A stretch of 41,495 nt of DNA from the IMG/VR virus record IMGVR_UViG_3300025889_000258, positions 1 to 41,495 of that record. One strand, written 5' to 3'. Within the stretch, counting starts at the first letter, position 1. Each line of letters starts with the position of its first letter. Below the pieces are notes generated by a model that was given only the letters and a program-made list of their open reading frames with translations, did no database searches and was not told the DNA's origin. The stretch is from a virus. The translations under genes were made by a program, and so were the position numbers. Below, piece after piece: positions 1-8,407 of the stretch.

Positions 1-180
1 TTAAACTAAATAACTCACATCTAATTACTTAATTTCTACTTTATAAAAATATACTACTAGAAATTTAATACACTTGTAATACAATATAATGATATATATG
101 TCAATAGGGGGGAGTATAGTCTAGTTTGAAAAGTAAGTCAAAATATAGATATAACTTCTCCACACAGACTAGATTTTAAC

Positions 181-209
181 TTTACTAATTACTTTAGGTT
201 TTGTATAAT
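181..209 (+). promoter_or_regulatory. Promoter for terminase gene
   Basis: TTTACT (181-186), a 17-base spacer and a perfect TATAAT (204-209) lie directly before the terminase ATG at 216. A start about 7 bases after the -10 box would fall on or next to the ATG, giving a leaderless mRNA. A TTCTCCACA box (156-164) sits 39 bases upstream of the -10, matching boxes at other promoters here. In the rest of 1-215 I see only AT-rich DNA and a weak TAGTCT/AGACTA pairing (117-122 with 166-171). Confidence 0.6.
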
Positions 210-215
210 TAAATT

Positions 216-1781
216 ATGGGATATAAAAGTATGTGGGTTAAATTGGGAGAAGATTTACTTAGTGGTAAAAAGATTAAGGAAATTACTTTGAAAGGTAAAT
301 TATATAAATTCTCTTATTCTAAGGAAGAGTTTGTTGAGGTAGCTAGAAAGAGTGGTTGGCCTGAATATATTAGTATTTTAGGTAAGGATTATACTTTAAA
401 GGAGGTAGCAGAACAGTATAAGGATGTTCAGAGTCAGTTTATTAGTGATTTTAAAAGTGATTATTGTTTGAATAGTGGAGGTTATGGTTCTGGTAAATCT
501 ATTGCTTTATATATTAAATTGATATTGTTATGTAAATGTTTTCCAGGTAATAGAGTTCTGTTAGGAAGAAAGACTTTGAGTGATATTGATAGAGCTGTGT
601 TACCTGAGTTATTTGATTTAATGCCACCTAGTTGGTATGAGCATAGAGTAAAGGATGGATTGATTAACTTTAATAATGGAAGTCAGATTATTCTATTTGG
701 ATTGGATGCTATGCAAAGTGGTAATATTACTGATATTAAGAAAGCTCAACAGAAGTTGAAATCTTTGAACTTAGGTGCTTACTTTATTGACCAGTTAGAG
801 GAAGTTGAATACAATGTTATACAGGTATTAAATTCTCGTTTAAGAAGAACTGAAATTCCTTTTAGGCAAGGTAATAGTGACTGTAATCCTGCTAACTTCT
901 GGGCTTACCATTTATTTAAGAATAAGGAAATGTATGTAAATGATACTTGGACATTAAATCCTAATTCTAATGCTTCTTTATATGAAAGTTCTATGTTATA
1001 TAATCCACATTTACCTTGGGATTATGTTAGAAAACAATTAGAGGAAGATGAATCTTATGTTAAGAGATTTGTATTAGGACAATGGACTACTGAAACATTA
1101 TTGAAAGGTTCTGTATTTGCTAAAGAACATATTAAATATTTAGAAAGTTTTAGAAAGTTACCTGTAGCTGTAGAAGAGGATTGTGAGATATATGACCAAC
1201 CTACAAGAGGTTTAGAATATAGGATAGGTGTTGACCCTTCAGAGGGAATAACAGACCCTAGTTCTATTTCTGTAGTAGACTCTAGTGGTAAAAAGGTAGC
1301 AAAGTATAATGGGAAGATACCTATTATTGGTTTAGCAGAGAAAGTGAAGTTCTTATATTATAAATATCAAAAACCTTTAATTATTCCAGAGAGAAATGCT
1401 GCAGGTGCTGCTTTAATTCGTGAGATAAGAGATTTAAAAGTATATACTGATAAGAAGACTGAGTATAAACAAGATAAACCAACAGAGAGATTAGGATTTA
1501 GAATGACTTCTTCTTCAAAGCACGAATTGATTTCACATTTTAATAGATTATTAAGAGATAAGGCAATAAAGATATTTGACCCTAAGACAACTGAAGAGAT
1601 GCACTCTTTTATGTGGAGTAATGAAGCAACTCAACAAGGTGCAGGTGCAGCACGTGGTTTTCACGATGATGACATAATGTCTACCTTGCTTGCTTATTGG
1701 GAATTTAATCCTAAAAGAGAAATAGAAATTGAAGCTAGAAAAGTAACTCCACAAGTAAATAGACGTTTCCAATACAATTAA
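216..1781 (+). CDS. terL: Terminase large subunit
   Basis: ATP-driven DNA-packaging motor and headful nuclease, acting at the portal of empty proheads. The 521-residue protein shows Walker A GGYGSGKS (residues 88-95), a hydrophobic Walker B strand ending in D-Q-L-E-E (about 188-196), and a C-terminal RNase H-like nuclease with GVDPSEG (D340), an acidic position in PERN (E392) and HDDD (483-486). Length and domain order fit the family. No ribosome-binding site precedes the ATG, and a TATAAT ends 6 bases upstream, so a leaderless transcript is likely. The portal gene follows after two tiny genes. The small subunit is not next to it; a candidate lies at 39105. Confidence 0.95.
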   Translation: MGYKSMWVKLGEDLLSGKKIKEITLKGKLYKFSYSKEEFVEVARKSGWPEYISILGKDYTLKEVAEQYKDVQSQFISDFKSDYCLNSGGYGSGKSIALYIKLILLCKCFPGNRVLLGRKTLSDIDRAVLPELFDLMPPSWYEHRVKDGLINFNNGSQIILFGLDAMQSGNITDIKKAQQKLKSLNLGAYFIDQLEEVEYNVIQVLNSRLRRTEIPFRQGNSDCNPANFWAYHLFKNKEMYVNDTWTLNPNSNASLYESSMLYNPHLPWDYVRKQLEEDESYVKRFVLGQWTTETLLKGSVFAKEHIKYLESFRKLPVAVEEDCEIYDQPTRGLEYRIGVDPSEGITDPSSISVVDSSGKKVAKYNGKIPIIGLAEKVKFLYYKYQKPLIIPERNAAGAALIREIRDLKVYTDKKTEYKQDKPTERLGFRMTSSSKHELISHFNRLLRDKAIKIFDPKTTEEMHSFMWSNEATQQGAGAARGFHDDDIMSTLLAYWEFNPKREIEIEARKVTPQVNRRFQYN

Positions 1782-1784
1782 AAG

Positions 1785-1835
1785 TTATCCACACGTAAAT
1801 AGACTTGATAGTTATTAAAAATAATGTGTTATACT
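1785..1835 (+). promoter_or_regulatory. Promoter with upstream TTATCCACA box
   Basis: Immediately after the terminase stop: TTATCCACA (1785-1793, identical to a consensus DnaA box), then TTGATA (1805-1810), a 19-base spacer and an extended -10, TGtTATACT (1827-1835). The next ATG is at 1843, about 7 bases past the -10, again predicting a leaderless mRNA. The upstream box recurs at 12794 and 29639. Confidence 0.6.
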
Positions 1836-1842
1836 AAAAAAT

Positions 1843-1977
1843 ATGAAAGAAAAAATAAAAGAAAAAATAAAAGAGAAAATAAAAATTACTAAAGAAGAAA
1901 AAGAAGAGGTCGTTGATAAACATAATCCGCCTTTTGACCCAGATATTCCTGAACAAAAACAAAGGTGGTTAAGATAA
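1843..1977 (+). CDS. Small highly charged protein (44 aa)
   Basis: Not recognised. It begins with repeated K-E-K-I units (about residues 2-14), continues with a Lys/Glu-rich helix to about residue 26, and ends in a Pro-rich tail (PPFDPDIPEQ). It lies between the terminase and portal genes, follows a clear promoter, and its stop is one base before the next small ATG. The position suggests packaging or head assembly, but that is inference only. Confidence 0.5.
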   Translation: MKEKIKEKIKEKIKITKEEKEEVVDKHNPPFDPDIPEQKQRWLR

Positions 1978-1978
1978 T

Positions 1979-2038
1979 ATGCCTAAAGGACAAAAGTATG
2001 GGGTAAAGAAGGTGAAAGTCCCTAAGAAAAAGAAATAA
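1979..2038 (+). CDS. Tiny basic protein (19 aa)
   Basis: A 19-codon reading frame, very basic, starting MPKGQKYG and ending in a lysine run. It fills the gap between its neighbours (1 base after 1977, 1 base before the portal ATG at 2040), which is the main support for translation. Function unknown; a nucleic-acid-binding peptide is possible. Confidence 0.4.
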   Translation: MPKGQKYGVKKVKVPKKKK

Positions 2039-2039
2039 T

Positions 2040-3821
2040 ATGAAAGATACTGATTTAAGTATATTAAGAACTATAAATAAAGAAATAGAGGATTTTAAAA
2101 TTAAGGACATAACCATTGTTCCTGGTTTAACATTTAATCAGTATCAGACTATTGAAAAGATATTCTTTTATTATAATTCAAAATTTCAAAGTGGTGATAT
2201 AGATGACGAGGGTGATAGAAAGTATTTTTATAACATTGTTAAAAATCCTTGTAAGGTCTATACAAAAGCTATTGACTTTGATACAAAGAATATTCGTTTA
2301 CTTACAGCAGGTGGTGGAGAACCAATTAAGACTTGGTTTATGGAAAGAGATTTAAAATTCTGGATGAGAGATAAACAGTTTGGTAAAGTTCTTAATCGTA
2401 TATTCTATGAGTTACCAATATTTGGTTCTGTTGTTTTAAAAATTATTGATGGAGAACCTTACTTTGTTGATTTAAGAAATTTTATTGTTGACCAAAGAGC
2501 AGACTATTTAGAAGATATGAACTTTATAACCGAAGTTCATAACTATACTCCTACGACATTCAGAAAGATTGCAAAACAAATGAAATGGAAACAATCTAAA
2601 GTAGATGAAGTTATAGATAACTTCCATCAAATGAAAGATACTTCACATATTCGTGTTTACGAACGATATGGAGAAGTTGTTGAAGAAGATGAGAATGGAA
2701 TGAAGTATCCTTATAAGAGAGTTTTTATTGCAGATGTTGGTGTAGATGATTTTGATTACTATGGAAATCTTTTAGTAAAGCACCAAGGTGTAGAACTTTC
2801 TTCAGAAGAATGGGAAGGAAATCCTTATTGGGAATTTCACGCAGAAAAGATTTCAGGTAGATGGCTTGGAGTTGGAGTTGTTGAAACTTTATTTGAACCA
2901 CAAATAAAACAAAATGAAACTGCTAACTTAGAAAGCAAAGCTGCTTACTTCCTAGCACTTCACTTATTCCAAACAAGAGACCAAACATTTAATAGAAATC
3001 TAAAACAAAATGCTCAAAGTGGAACTGTCTTTAATGTAGAGAGTGAAATTACAGAAGTTAATATTCAAGACAGAAGTGGACCATTCTTTAATGAACAAAC
3101 AAGAAAATGGCAGAACAACCGAGATGAAATGACTTTTGCTTATGATGCTATTCAAGGAGAACGTTCACCAGCAGGAACACCATTAGGTTCAACTCAAATC
3201 TCAATAGGACAAACTTTATCTTACTTTGAGGGTATTCAAGAGAATATTGCTATGGATATAAAGGAAATGCTTTACGAAGTAATTTTACCTAAATTTGAAA
3301 AAGACAATACTACAAAACATACATTAAGATTAGTAGGTAAAGATTTAGACCAATATATATCAATGGTGAAAAATGAACTAATAATGAAAGAAGTTATTAG
3401 ACAATCATTAAATGGTAAAATACCTACTAATGAAGAAAAAGATATTATTGAAGTTGCTATTACTGAAAGTATAAAACAAGAAAAAGAAAAACTACTAGAT
3501 ATTCCAAGTAACTTTTATAAAGGAATTAAATATGATATTGATATAGATATAACAGGTGAGAGTGTAGATACAAGAGTTCGTAATGCTACTTACTTTGCAA
3601 TACTACAAGCTATAACTGCTGACCCTACAATGACAACTGACCCAGTTAAGAAAAAGATACTCTATAAAATAGCTGAAGATGGAGGTATAAACCCTAATGA
3701 TTTATTTGAAGTAGAAGTAAAATCAATAGATAATATGCAACAACCACAAAGAGCTGGAGGTGGAGTATCTGCCCCACAATTAGGACAAGCATTACAAGGT
3801 AAACAAACAGTAACTGCATAA
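2040..3821 (+). CDS. Portal protein
   Basis: Forms the dodecameric ring at the packaging vertex and head-tail junction. The call rests on length (593 residues), position directly after the large terminase and before scaffold and capsid genes, and a portal-like middle section: a charged alpha/beta region, then a long helical part including GVGVVETLFEPQIKQNE (about 280-296), typical of the portal stem/wing, and a Gln/Gly-rich C-terminus. No signal peptide or membrane segment. The stop overlaps the next start (TAATG). Confidence 0.8.
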   Translation: MKDTDLSILRTINKEIEDFKIKDITIVPGLTFNQYQTIEKIFFYYNSKFQSGDIDDEGDRKYFYNIVKNPCKVYTKAIDFDTKNIRLLTAGGGEPIKTWFMERDLKFWMRDKQFGKVLNRIFYELPIFGSVVLKIIDGEPYFVDLRNFIVDQRADYLEDMNFITEVHNYTPTTFRKIAKQMKWKQSKVDEVIDNFHQMKDTSHIRVYERYGEVVEEDENGMKYPYKRVFIADVGVDDFDYYGNLLVKHQGVELSSEEWEGNPYWEFHAEKISGRWLGVGVVETLFEPQIKQNETANLESKAAYFLALHLFQTRDQTFNRNLKQNAQSGTVFNVESEITEVNIQDRSGPFFNEQTRKWQNNRDEMTFAYDAIQGERSPAGTPLGSTQISIGQTLSYFEGIQENIAMDIKEMLYEVILPKFEKDNTTKHTLRLVGKDLDQYISMVKNELIMKEVIRQSLNGKIPTNEEKDIIEVAITESIKQEKEKLLDIPSNFYKGIKYDIDIDITGESVDTRVRNATYFAILQAITADPTMTTDPVKKKILYKIAEDGGINPNDLFEVEVKSIDNMQQPQRAGGGVSAPQLGQALQGKQTVTA

Positions 3822-4045
3822 TGACAAATGAACAAAGACAACTTTTAGAAAGTATGAGATTGACTAATTATGGTCAAGCATTACAAGCTATTCTAAGTGA
3901 AAAGAAAGAGGAGTTAAATAATGTATCTACTTGTAAGAGTTGGGAAGAAACACTAGGTAGAAAGTATGCTGTTGATTTAATTGATGACATTTTTTCTTTT
4001 ATGAAAGAGAAAGTTGTTACAAGTAATAAAACAAGATACGACTAA
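3821..4045 (+). CDS. Small helical protein after portal (74 aa)
   Basis: Not recognised. Predominantly alpha-helical and charged, starting MTNEQRQLLESMR. It shares one base with the portal stop (TAATG), so it is probably translationally coupled and made with the portal. A transcription terminator follows at 4067-4096, making it the last gene of the terminase-portal unit. Confidence 0.7.
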   Translation: MTNEQRQLLESMRLTNYGQALQAILSEKKEELNNVSTCKSWEETLGRKYAVDLIDDIFSFMKEKVVTSNKTRYD

Positions 4046-4066
4046 TATATGAGGAGTAAACCTCGT

Positions 4067-4096
4067 TAAAAAATCACTTACGCGAGTAAGTTTTTA
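4067..4096 (+). terminator. Intrinsic terminator between portal and capsid units
   Basis: A-rich lead, then ACTTAC (4076-4081), GCGA tetraloop and GTAAGT (4086-4091) running into a T tract (4091-4095). A smaller GAGG/CCTC hairpin (4051-4054 with 4061-4064) precedes it. This would separate the terminase-portal transcript from scaffold and capsid. I see no convincing -35/-10 pair between here and the scaffold ATG at 4143. Confidence 0.75.
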
Positions 4097-4142
4097 TAAA
4101 ATAACATAGTATCGTCACTAAAGACGTAAAAATGTATTTACT

Positions 4143-4703
4143 ATGGAAGAAGAAAATGATGTAACTCAGGATTCATCCCCTGAAGAGGAAGAGGAGACTG
4201 AAGAAGAGTCTATCGTCAGTGAAGACGTAAACACACCCGAGGCAGAGCCTATAAATACTGCCAAAAAGGAAAAGGTCATTCCTTTTAGTCGATTTAAAGA
4301 AGTCAATGACGAATTAAGTAGATTAAAAAAAGAACCTAAAAGAGTAGTTAACACAACTCTAAATGTCGAAGATTATATCGACATTAGTGCATCTTTAGAA
4401 GGTCTTGATAAAAGAGAGAAAGAATACTTAGCTTCACAGCATAAGTTAACTGGAAAACCTTTATCAGAGATTCGAAAGGATGAAGACTTTCAACTCTGGC
4501 AGTCTGCATATCAGACTAAAAGAGAGAAAGAATTATCATTAAGGCCCTCTGGGACACAAGCTGATTCTGATAAACCAATGTCTTTGATTGAAAGACTAAA
4601 AAACGCGACTTTGGCCGACAAGGAGAAACTCCTTGAGGAACGTGGTCTTTGGAAAAATCCAAAACAACGGACAGATAGAATTGACCTCGGTAGGGGAAAA
4701 TAA
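4143..4703 (+). CDS. Scaffolding protein
   Basis: Internal scaffold that guides capsid assembly and then leaves. The first 35 residues are almost entirely Glu, Asp, Ser and Thr. Next comes PFSRFKEVNDELSRL (about 48-62), a pattern common in phage scaffold proteins, then charged helices and a basic end. Length (186 residues), low hydrophobicity and position just before the major capsid gene all support the call. A head-maturation protease is unlikely: I see no catalytic signature. Confidence 0.8.
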   Translation: MEEENDVTQDSSPEEEEETEEESIVSEDVNTPEAEPINTAKKEKVIPFSRFKEVNDELSRLKKEPKRVVNTTLNVEDYIDISASLEGLDKREKEYLASQHKLTGKPLSEIRKDEDFQLWQSAYQTKREKELSLRPSGTQADSDKPMSLIERLKNATLADKEKLLEERGLWKNPKQRTDRIDLGRGK

Positions 4704-4707
4704 TTAA

Positions 4708-5658
4708 ATGACACAAGTAATAACAAATGACGTAAGTGCAATCCAACCAGAACTGTGGAGTACTATGGTTCAAGTTCCTTTGTATAAGTCTCTGGTAGCT
4801 CTTGAAGTTGCGAATATGAGATTGTCAGATACTCTAAAGTATGCTGATACAATTCACGTTCCAAAATTCGGAGACCTAACAGTTGCTACATATACACCTG
4901 GAACAACTATTTCTGCTACAGCTCAAGACTGGTCTTTTGACACTCTAGTTGTATCTGCTTACAAGCACGTTACATTTTACGTTGATGATGCAAAATCATT
5001 AACTACTAATGTTGACCAAGCTCGTGAGTTAGCTACAGAAGCAGCTTATCAACTACGAAATACTATCGACACAGATGTTTTCAAAAATATCACAGGTGCT
5101 GATGGTTTCGTTCCTGCTGATGACGCTGATATTCTAGCTGGAGGTTCAAACGCAAAACCAGTTTCTGCTGGAACTGCAAACATTATTCAAATCTTTGCAG
5201 GTGCTAGAAAAGTTCTTAGAAACAGAAATGTTGAAGAGACAGGTGATTGGTGTGCTATCGTTCCTCCAAAAATCGCTGCTGATATTGAAATCAAAGCAGC
5301 TACAGTTGGATTTAACGTTGCAGACTCAACACTTAGAAATGGTTACGCTGGAGACTTTATGGGCTTCCAAGTCTATGTTTCCAACAACTTACCTACAGGT
5401 AAGTTAACTGCTATCGCCCCTGGTGCTGGTGGAGTAACTGCTACTGGTTTGTCTGCTACTACTTCTATGTCTGTTTACTTTGGAAAGAAAAAAACTATTG
5501 ACGTAGTATTACTACGTGAACCAGTATTAGAAATCCGAAAGAAAGACGACATGATTGGTTCTAACTTTATAACCTGGACTGTTTACGGTTCAGCGGTATT
5601 TACAAAGAATCGCTCAAGAGGTATCAATATGCCGATTGGTTCAGCTTATTATCAATAA
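4708..5658 (+). CDS. Major capsid protein
   Basis: Shell-forming protein, probably HK97 fold. The 316-residue sequence has an N-arm (SAIQPELWSTMVQVPLYKSL), an Ala/Thr/Val-rich beta region, the DQARELATEAAYQLRNTID helix typical of the spine helix of coat proteins, a P-domain-like section with VPPKIAADIE, and a beta-rich C-terminus. AGGGG upstream (4693-4697) is one of few sequences resembling a ribosome site. The gene is richer in C and G at third positions than its neighbours, as expected for the most expressed gene. A large inverted repeat follows. Confidence 0.93.
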   Translation: MTQVITNDVSAIQPELWSTMVQVPLYKSLVALEVANMRLSDTLKYADTIHVPKFGDLTVATYTPGTTISATAQDWSFDTLVVSAYKHVTFYVDDAKSLTTNVDQARELATEAAYQLRNTIDTDVFKNITGADGFVPADDADILAGGSNAKPVSAGTANIIQIFAGARKVLRNRNVEETGDWCAIVPPKIAADIEIKAATVGFNVADSTLRNGYAGDFMGFQVYVSNNLPTGKLTAIAPGAGGVTATGLSATTSMSVYFGKKKTIDVVLLREPVLEIRKKDDMIGSNFITWTVYGSAVFTKNRSRGINMPIGSAYYQ

Positions 5659-5669
5659 TAATTAGTTGT

Positions 5670-5718
5670 TTACCCCTTGTATTCACGTCTCGATGCGATA
5701 TACAAGGGGTAATCGAGA
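5670..5718 (+). other. Interleaved inverted repeats after capsid gene
   Basis: Arm 1 (5670-5682) pairs perfectly over 13 bp with 5700-5712. Inside its loop, TCTCGAT (5688-5694) is complementary to ATCGAGA (5712-5718), which starts where arm 1 ends. No T tract follows, so this is not a simple terminator. It may block 3' exonucleases, be a processing site that sets capsid mRNA apart from the downstream sugar genes, or switch between two folds. The two helices probably cannot form fully together, because no bases join the end of the first to the second. Confidence 0.6.
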
Positions 5719-5726
5719 AAATAACT

Positions 5727-5960
5727 ATGTTAGAAAAATTTAAGAAATGGAAATTGCGAAGAAAAGCAAGACTAAAACTTATAAGTCAATATGAGTATAT
5801 GAATGAAGTAGATACACTTTTAGAAGAAGATGCTACTGCTAAAATTCTAGTTGGAGGAAGTTCTCAATTTATTGAGCAAGGTCGTAAAAATTTAATAGAA
5901 ATACAAAAGAGACTTGCTGCAAATAAAGCGTTTGTAGAGTTTCTTAAGAAAGTAAAATAA
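5727..5960 (+). CDS. Hypothetical helical protein (77 aa)
   Basis: Not recognised. The N-terminus is very basic (KFKKWKLRRKARLK), followed by two predicted helices around an LVGGSSQFIEQGRKN turn. It lies between the capsid-distal hairpin and the first glycosyltransferase. Minor capsid or head-completion protein is possible by position only. Confidence 0.65.
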   Translation: MLEKFKKWKLRRKARLKLISQYEYMNEVDTLLEEDATAKILVGGSSQFIEQGRKNLIEIQKRLAANKAFVEFLKKVK

Positions 5961-5964
5961 GACT

Positions 5965-7083
5965 ATGAAAATAATGTTTATATTGGATAGCGTTAGAAGT
6001 TATCAAAGTGGTATATGGTGGCATAGAAATGAAACACCTTGCACAGCTCTAGGAAAAAGAGGACACGCTTGTAAACAAATAGCTATTGGAGGAGAAGTGC
6101 CAGAACAATTTATGGAATGGCCTGATACTGTTGTATTTGGTAGAGTTTACCCTACTCAATTTGACCCAGTTAAATTGATGAGAGATTACAAAAAAAGAGG
6201 GAAGAGAGTAATCTATGATTTAGATGATGATATATGGGAAGTGTCTAAAGACAATCCATCTCACTTAGTATCAAATGCTATGAAAGACCAGTACGAAGGT
6301 ATGATTAAAGAAGCAGATGCTGTAGTTACTCCAAGTCCTGTTCTTGCTAAAAAGTTTAAGAAATACTTTAAAAATAAACCTATATTCCTTTGTCCAAATG
6401 GTATTGATTATGATATTTACAGAGAAAGACCACACCAAAATGAAGATACTATTAAAATAGGTTATATGGGTGCTGCTTCTCATTGGAAAGATTTACAACT
6501 AATAGGAAAAGTATTAGCAGAACTTAATAAGAAACACGATTTTCTTTTTACCATTTATGGTCTTACAGGAGAACCAATGGAAGCTGCTATGTATACTTAT
6601 CAAAAAGAACTTCAATATAACTTTCAACCAGAGAAAAATGATTATATGAATTCAGCTCTTGATTTCTATAAACAATTAACTGAAACTCGGTTTTGGCATA
6701 TACCTTTTATGCCACCTGAATTACACCCTAAAACATTATCAATGTGTGATTTAGATATAGGAATTGCACCACTTCACGATACTGAATTTAATAGTGGAAA
6801 ATCTAATGTAAAGTTCTATGAATATGCTTCAGTGGGAACTGTTACTATAGCTTCAGATGTAAAACCTTATAGTGAAGAAGTAAATTACAGAGCAAAAAAT
6901 ACATTTAAAGATTGGTATAATAAATTAGAACGCTTAATAATAGATAAAGATTTTAGAGAAAAAATTCTAAAGAGTCAACGAGAATGGGTTAAGAAAAATC
7001 GTAGTGTAGAAGCTATTGGTCTTGATTGGGAGTTGGCTTGTCAATTACCATCAAATACTAAAGTAAAAAATCAACAAAGATGA
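5965..7083 (+). CDS. GT-B glycosyltransferase, GT4-like
   Basis: Predicted to transfer a sugar from a nucleotide-sugar donor in the cytoplasm. N-terminal Rossmann-like half: MKIMFILDSV and YDLDDDIW (84-91), PNGID (144-148) at the domain hinge. C-terminal half: IGYMGAASHWKD (165-176), typical of the GT4 donor domain, then an IGIAPL segment and a KFYEYASVG motif that includes the acidic residue contacting the donor. 372 residues is usual for the family. ATGA overlap with the next gene indicates coupling. First gene of the phage glycan block; substrate unknown. Confidence 0.88.
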   Translation: MKIMFILDSVRSYQSGIWWHRNETPCTALGKRGHACKQIAIGGEVPEQFMEWPDTVVFGRVYPTQFDPVKLMRDYKKRGKRVIYDLDDDIWEVSKDNPSHLVSNAMKDQYEGMIKEADAVVTPSPVLAKKFKKYFKNKPIFLCPNGIDYDIYRERPHQNEDTIKIGYMGAASHWKDLQLIGKVLAELNKKHDFLFTIYGLTGEPMEAAMYTYQKELQYNFQPEKNDYMNSALDFYKQLTETRFWHIPFMPPELHPKTLSMCDLDIGIAPLHDTEFNSGKSNVKFYEYASVGTVTIASDVKPYSEEVNYRAKNTFKDWYNKLERLIIDKDFREKILKSQREWVKKNRSVEAIGLDWELACQLPSNTKVKNQQR

Positions 7084-7994
7084 ATATAATATTATTTGAC
7101 TTTAATAATATTCTCACAGATGTTGCATTAGAATTACATAATCAAGGACATAATATATTAAGTGGAGAAGTTACTCCAGAAATGGTAAAGAAAGCAGATG
7201 TTATTGTGCTTTGGAATGAAACACCTATGGGTGGTTGGGATAAATGGGTAAAACAACTTAAAGGTAAAAGAACTGTATTACTTCAACATGGAAGACGAGG
7301 AACTTCAAGAATATACCCACCATTTAATGAACCTTTGAAATCAGATGTTATATGTGCGTGGTCAGAGAATGATAGGCAAAGATTACAGAAAGCAAATGTT
7401 TCACCAGAAAAAATTAAAATTACTGGAACAACTATATTTGAACACATAATACCTCGTAAAGAACATAAAGGAATAAATGTTGTATTTAGTCCAGAACATT
7501 GGGATGTAGATGTTGCAGAAAACTTTATTGTTAAAAGCCAATTAGAAAAACTTAAAGGAGTTAATGTAATTACTAAATGTCTTACAGATGAACATACTAT
7601 TGGAATGTATCAAAATCCTGTATGGTCTGATAGAAGATTACCAAACCACATAGATATTTGTGCAGAAGTATTAAGTACAGCTGATGTAGTTGTAGCTGTT
7701 TCAGAATCTACTTTTGAACTCTTAGCTCAATACCTAGATATACCTGTAATTATTGCAGATATATGGACACCAAAGGCTTGTAATGGAGACGAACGATATA
7801 GAGAATACACTAGAGAGTATTCTAATGCTTGCACAAGAGTTAAGGATATTAGTAAAATAAATGATGCAATTTACCACGCCATAAAACACCCAGAACATTT
7901 AAGAGAAGAAAGAAAGAAAATAGTAATAGATGATGGTGGAACTAATATTCAAAACCCTAAACAAGAGATTATAAATGTAATATTAAATAAATGA
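7080..7994 (+). CDS. GT-B-fold sugar or polyol transferase/epimerase-like protein
   Basis: A two-domain alpha/beta protein of 304 residues. Visible: LLQHGRRGTSR (about 87-97), an AWSENDRQRL segment, a KITGTTIFEHI loop near the hinge, and a C-terminal VVVAVSESTFELLAQYLDIPVI, the position where GT-B proteins of the CDP-glycerol transferase and UDP-GlcNAc 2-epimerase groups carry the donor-binding Ser/Glu pattern. If it were a 2-epimerase (NeuC-like) it would supply ManNAc for the NeuB encoded downstream, but I cannot separate the two options by eye. Overlaps both neighbours by 4 bases (ATGA). Confidence 0.6.
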   Translation: MNIILFDFNNILTDVALELHNQGHNILSGEVTPEMVKKADVIVLWNETPMGGWDKWVKQLKGKRTVLLQHGRRGTSRIYPPFNEPLKSDVICAWSENDRQRLQKANVSPEKIKITGTTIFEHIIPRKEHKGINVVFSPEHWDVDVAENFIVKSQLEKLKGVNVITKCLTDEHTIGMYQNPVWSDRRLPNHIDICAEVLSTADVVVAVSESTFELLAQYLDIPVIIADIWTPKACNGDERYREYTREYSNACTRVKDISKINDAIYHAIKHPEHLREERKKIVIDDGGTNIQNPKQEIINVILNK

Positions 7995-8407
7995 GAATCC
8001 CTGAAGGACAAACACCAACAGAAATAGCAGACCTTATTAAAGATGTAATTCAAGATAAGGTAGTATGTGATATTGGTTGTGGTGGTGGTTCATTTATGGT
8101 AGCTCTTTCTAAATATGCAAAGGAAGTTCACGGAATAGAAGAAGAAATAGATTGGGGAATACTAGCTTCAGAAAAAGGATTTAAAGTAATGACAGAGAAT
8201 GTGTTTTCATTTCCATTACCAGAAGCAGACGTCTACTACTGTTGGTCAAAAGATGCTATGGGTATATACTTAAAAGCAAAGTTCGAGGGAACTAAAGGAA
8301 TATTCATATTTGGACACACAGTTAGAAAACCATTATTAGATTTAATTAAAACTCTAAATCACGAAACTAGGGGTGATGAGTTTAAAGTATATATAACAGA
8401 ATTATGA
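7991..8407 (+). CDS. Class I SAM-dependent methyltransferase (small)
   Basis: 138 residues with the SAM-binding motif VVCDIGCGGGSF (about 24-35) and an acidic end to strand 2 (HGIEEE). It is short: the core fold is just complete and there is little room for a separate substrate domain. Its place between a GT-B protein and the peptidase-like gene, with ATGA overlaps on both sides, suggests a sugar or glycan as target. It could also act on a small metabolite. Confidence 0.75.
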   Translation: MRIPEGQTPTEIADLIKDVIQDKVVCDIGCGGGSFMVALSKYAKEVHGIEEEIDWGILASEKGFKVMTENVFSFPLPEADVYYCWSKDAMGIYLKAKFEGTKGIFIFGHTVRKPLLDLIKTLNHETRGDEFKVYITEL

